DNA from: BP-464 sp963825415
GTDB lineage: Bacteria; Actinomycetota; Thermoleophilia; Solirubrobacterales; Solirubrobacteraceae
NCBI GenBank assembly: GCA_963825415.1
Contig: CAWGTD010000010.1
Span: 1-6,750 of the forward strand
DNA: 6,750 nucleotides
Direction of reading: 5' to 3'
Position 1 is the first letter of the stretch. Each line of letters starts with the position of its first letter. The notes below the pieces were generated by a model. It was not told where the DNA came from, did no database searches, and saw nothing but the letters and a program-made list of their open reading frames with translations. This document shows positions 5,749-6,750 of the stretch, piece by piece. The translations under genes were made by a program, and so were the position numbers.

Positions 5749-6695
5749 TGACGTTGCCGGAGTTGCACTTGGCCGACTGGCGCGCGACGCGCGACACGCT
5801 GCATCTCTACAGCCAGATCGTCGGCAAGATCCGGCTGGCAACCACCGCCCCGCGCAACCACTGGTGGAACGTCCCGCTCTACGTCGACGTGCGCGGTCTC
5901 ACGACGCGGCGGCTGCATCACCGCGGCACGACGTTCGAGATCGCAATCGACTTCGTCGATCACGCGGTGGTCGTCCGGACGGCCGACGGACGCACGAAGT
6001 CGTTCGAGCTCGGCGACGGACTGCCGGTCGCGGAGTTCGATGCCCGCCTCCACGCGCTGCTCGGCGAACTCGGCGTCGACGTCGAGATCAAGGAGGAGCC
6101 CTTCGGCGTGCCGATGACGACGCCGTTTCCGCAGGACTCCGCGCACGCGTCGTGGGATCGCGACGCCGTCGCGCGCTTCGGCCGGATTCTGGACTGGTCG
6201 GACTCGGTGTTCGAGGAGTTCAGCGGCTGGTTCAACGGCAAGACGAGCCCCGTGCATCTGTTCTGGCACGGCCTCGACCTTGCCGTCACCCGGTTTTCCG
6301 GCCGGCCGGCCGCGCCGATCGACGCCGACGCCGTCACCCAGGAGGCCTACTCGCAGGAGGTCATCTCGTTCGGGTTCTGGGCCGGCGACGACAACGTCGG
6401 TGACGCCGCTTACTACTCCTACACCGCCCCGGAGCCGGAGGGGCTGCGCGACCAGCCGCTGTCCGCCGGCGAATGGATCGAGTTCGGCGCGGGCTCGCTG
6501 GCGATCCTCCCCTACGAGGCCGTACGCACCGCTCGCGATCCCAGACAAGGACTGCTCGCGTTCCTCCAGAGCGCCTACGAGGCCGGTGCTCGCCTGGCCG
6601 GCTGGGACAGCGCCGGCTTCGAGTCGAACTGGTGCCCCAGCCCGACCCAACTGCAAGAGCTCCACGCCAGCGCCGCGGCCACCTTCGGGCGATGA
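5745..6695 (+). CDS. DUF5996 family protein, function unknown
   Basis: I recognise this 316-residue protein as DUF5996-like; no member has a function I can name. It is soluble by inspection, with no signal peptide or membrane segment. Blocks that look conserved are HLYSQIVGKIRLATT (20-34), NHWWNVPLYVDVRGLTT (38-54), FEIAIDFVDH (64-73), KTSPVHLFWHGLDLAVTRFSG (166-186), SQEVISFGFWAGDDNVGDAAYYSY (203-226) and LPYEAVR (255-261). The density of His, Trp, Tyr and acidic residues in these blocks suggests a ligand- or metal-binding pocket, but this is inference. Two starts are possible: ATG 5745, overlapping the preceding stop as ATGA, or ATG 5748; I took the first because the 4-bp overlap is the pattern used elsewhere here. 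It is the last gene of the visible operon and may serve the two upstream reductases. Confidence 0.85.
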   Translation: MMTLPELHLADWRATRDTLHLYSQIVGKIRLATTAPRNHWWNVPLYVDVRGLTTRRLHHRGTTFEIAIDFVDHAVVVRTADGRTKSFELGDGLPVAEFDARLHALLGELGVDVEIKEEPFGVPMTTPFPQDSAHASWDRDAVARFGRILDWSDSVFEEFSGWFNGKTSPVHLFWHGLDLAVTRFSGRPAAPIDADAVTQEAYSQEVISFGFWAGDDNVGDAAYYSYTAPEPEGLRDQPLSAGEWIEFGAGSLAILPYEAVRTARDPRQGLLAFLQSAYEAGARLAGWDSAGFESNWCPSPTQLQELHASAAATFGR

Positions 6696-6713
6696 GGTGA
6701 GCTAGCCGGCCCG

Positions 6714-6721
6714 TTGCGCAA
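6714..6721. repeat. Perfect 8-bp palindrome TTGCGCAA
   Basis: TTGCGCAA lies 19 bp after the DUF5996 stop and just before a GC-rich hairpin. It could be half of an operator for the next gene outside the window, or chance. I see no second copy in the 55 bases available. Confidence 0.25.
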
Positions 6722-6723
6722 GG

Positions 6724-6744
6724 ATCACCCGGTGCCCGGGTGGT
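6724..6744 (+). terminator. Possible transcription terminator hairpin after the reductase operon
   Basis: CACCCGG (6726-6732), loop TGC, CCGGGTG (6736-6742) form a perfect 7-bp GC-rich stem, extended to 9 bp by a U-G and an A-U pair. It begins 29 bp after the stop of the last gene. It is followed by GCAATT and then the window ends, so no U-tract can be confirmed. U-poor terminators are frequent in actinobacteria. It could instead be an operator for the next gene. Confidence 0.45.
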
Positions 6745-6750
6745 GCAATT

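Noticed and set aside
5685..6665. Minus-strand open frame of 326 codons opposite the DUF5996 gene
   Set aside because: The plus strand carries the recognisable family blocks and a coupled start; the minus frame shows only the usual antisense composition.

Overview
The window comes from a high-G+C bacterium, most likely an actinobacterium. The signs are almost exclusive use of G/C-ending codons, GTG/ATG starts in 4-bp stop-start overlaps, a deazaflavin (F420)-dependent nitroreductase-family (Ddn) gene, a DUF5996 gene, and what looks like a leaderless promoter. A Thermoleophilia/Solirubrobacterales-type genome is possible, but this is inference and I cannot place it by sequence alone. No mobile element, tRNA, rRNA, CRISPR array or integration scar is visible. 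Codon style is uniform, so nothing points to recent transfer.

Minus-strand operon (4137 down to 1, transcribed right to left). The first gene encodes a KimA/KupA-type APC-superfamily potassium importer with a cytosolic C-terminal domain (4137-2200). It overlaps by 4 bp (GTGA) a short KdpD-type sensor kinase that keeps the DUF4118 membrane bundle, a GAF-like region and the kinase core, but lacks the large N-terminal KdpD/USP sensory half (2203-743). The kinase overlaps by 4 bp (ATGA) a full-length KdpE-type response regulator (746-69). Ten bases after kdpE, a ribosome-binding-site-like GGAG precedes an open frame that runs off the left edge (58 to <1), so the operon probably continues. The arrangement suggests a K+-sensing two-component pair tied to a KimA importer rather than to the KdpFABC pump. 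No kdpFABC is in view.

Divergent intergenic region (4138-4243, 106 bp). It holds three same-direction CTTGAC elements spaced 32 and 11 bp apart, GC-rich palindromes next to the kimA start, and a TANNNT -10 motif placed so that the plus-strand transcript would begin at or next to its ATG.

Plus-strand operon (4244-6695). An NADPH-dependent medium-chain reductase of the PTGR/CurA/YncB type is followed, with a 16-bp overlap, by a Ddn-type F420-dependent nitroreductase-family protein. That gene is followed, with a 4-bp overlap, by a DUF5996 protein of unknown function. The tight packing suggests one transcript, possibly for reductive handling of enone/quinone-like or lipid-peroxidation products. 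The last 55 bases hold an 8-bp palindrome and a GC-rich hairpin that may be a terminator or the control region of the next gene.

The most notable points are the importer plus truncated KdpD plus KdpE module, the phased repeats between the divergent operons, and the reductase/Ddn/DUF5996 triplet.
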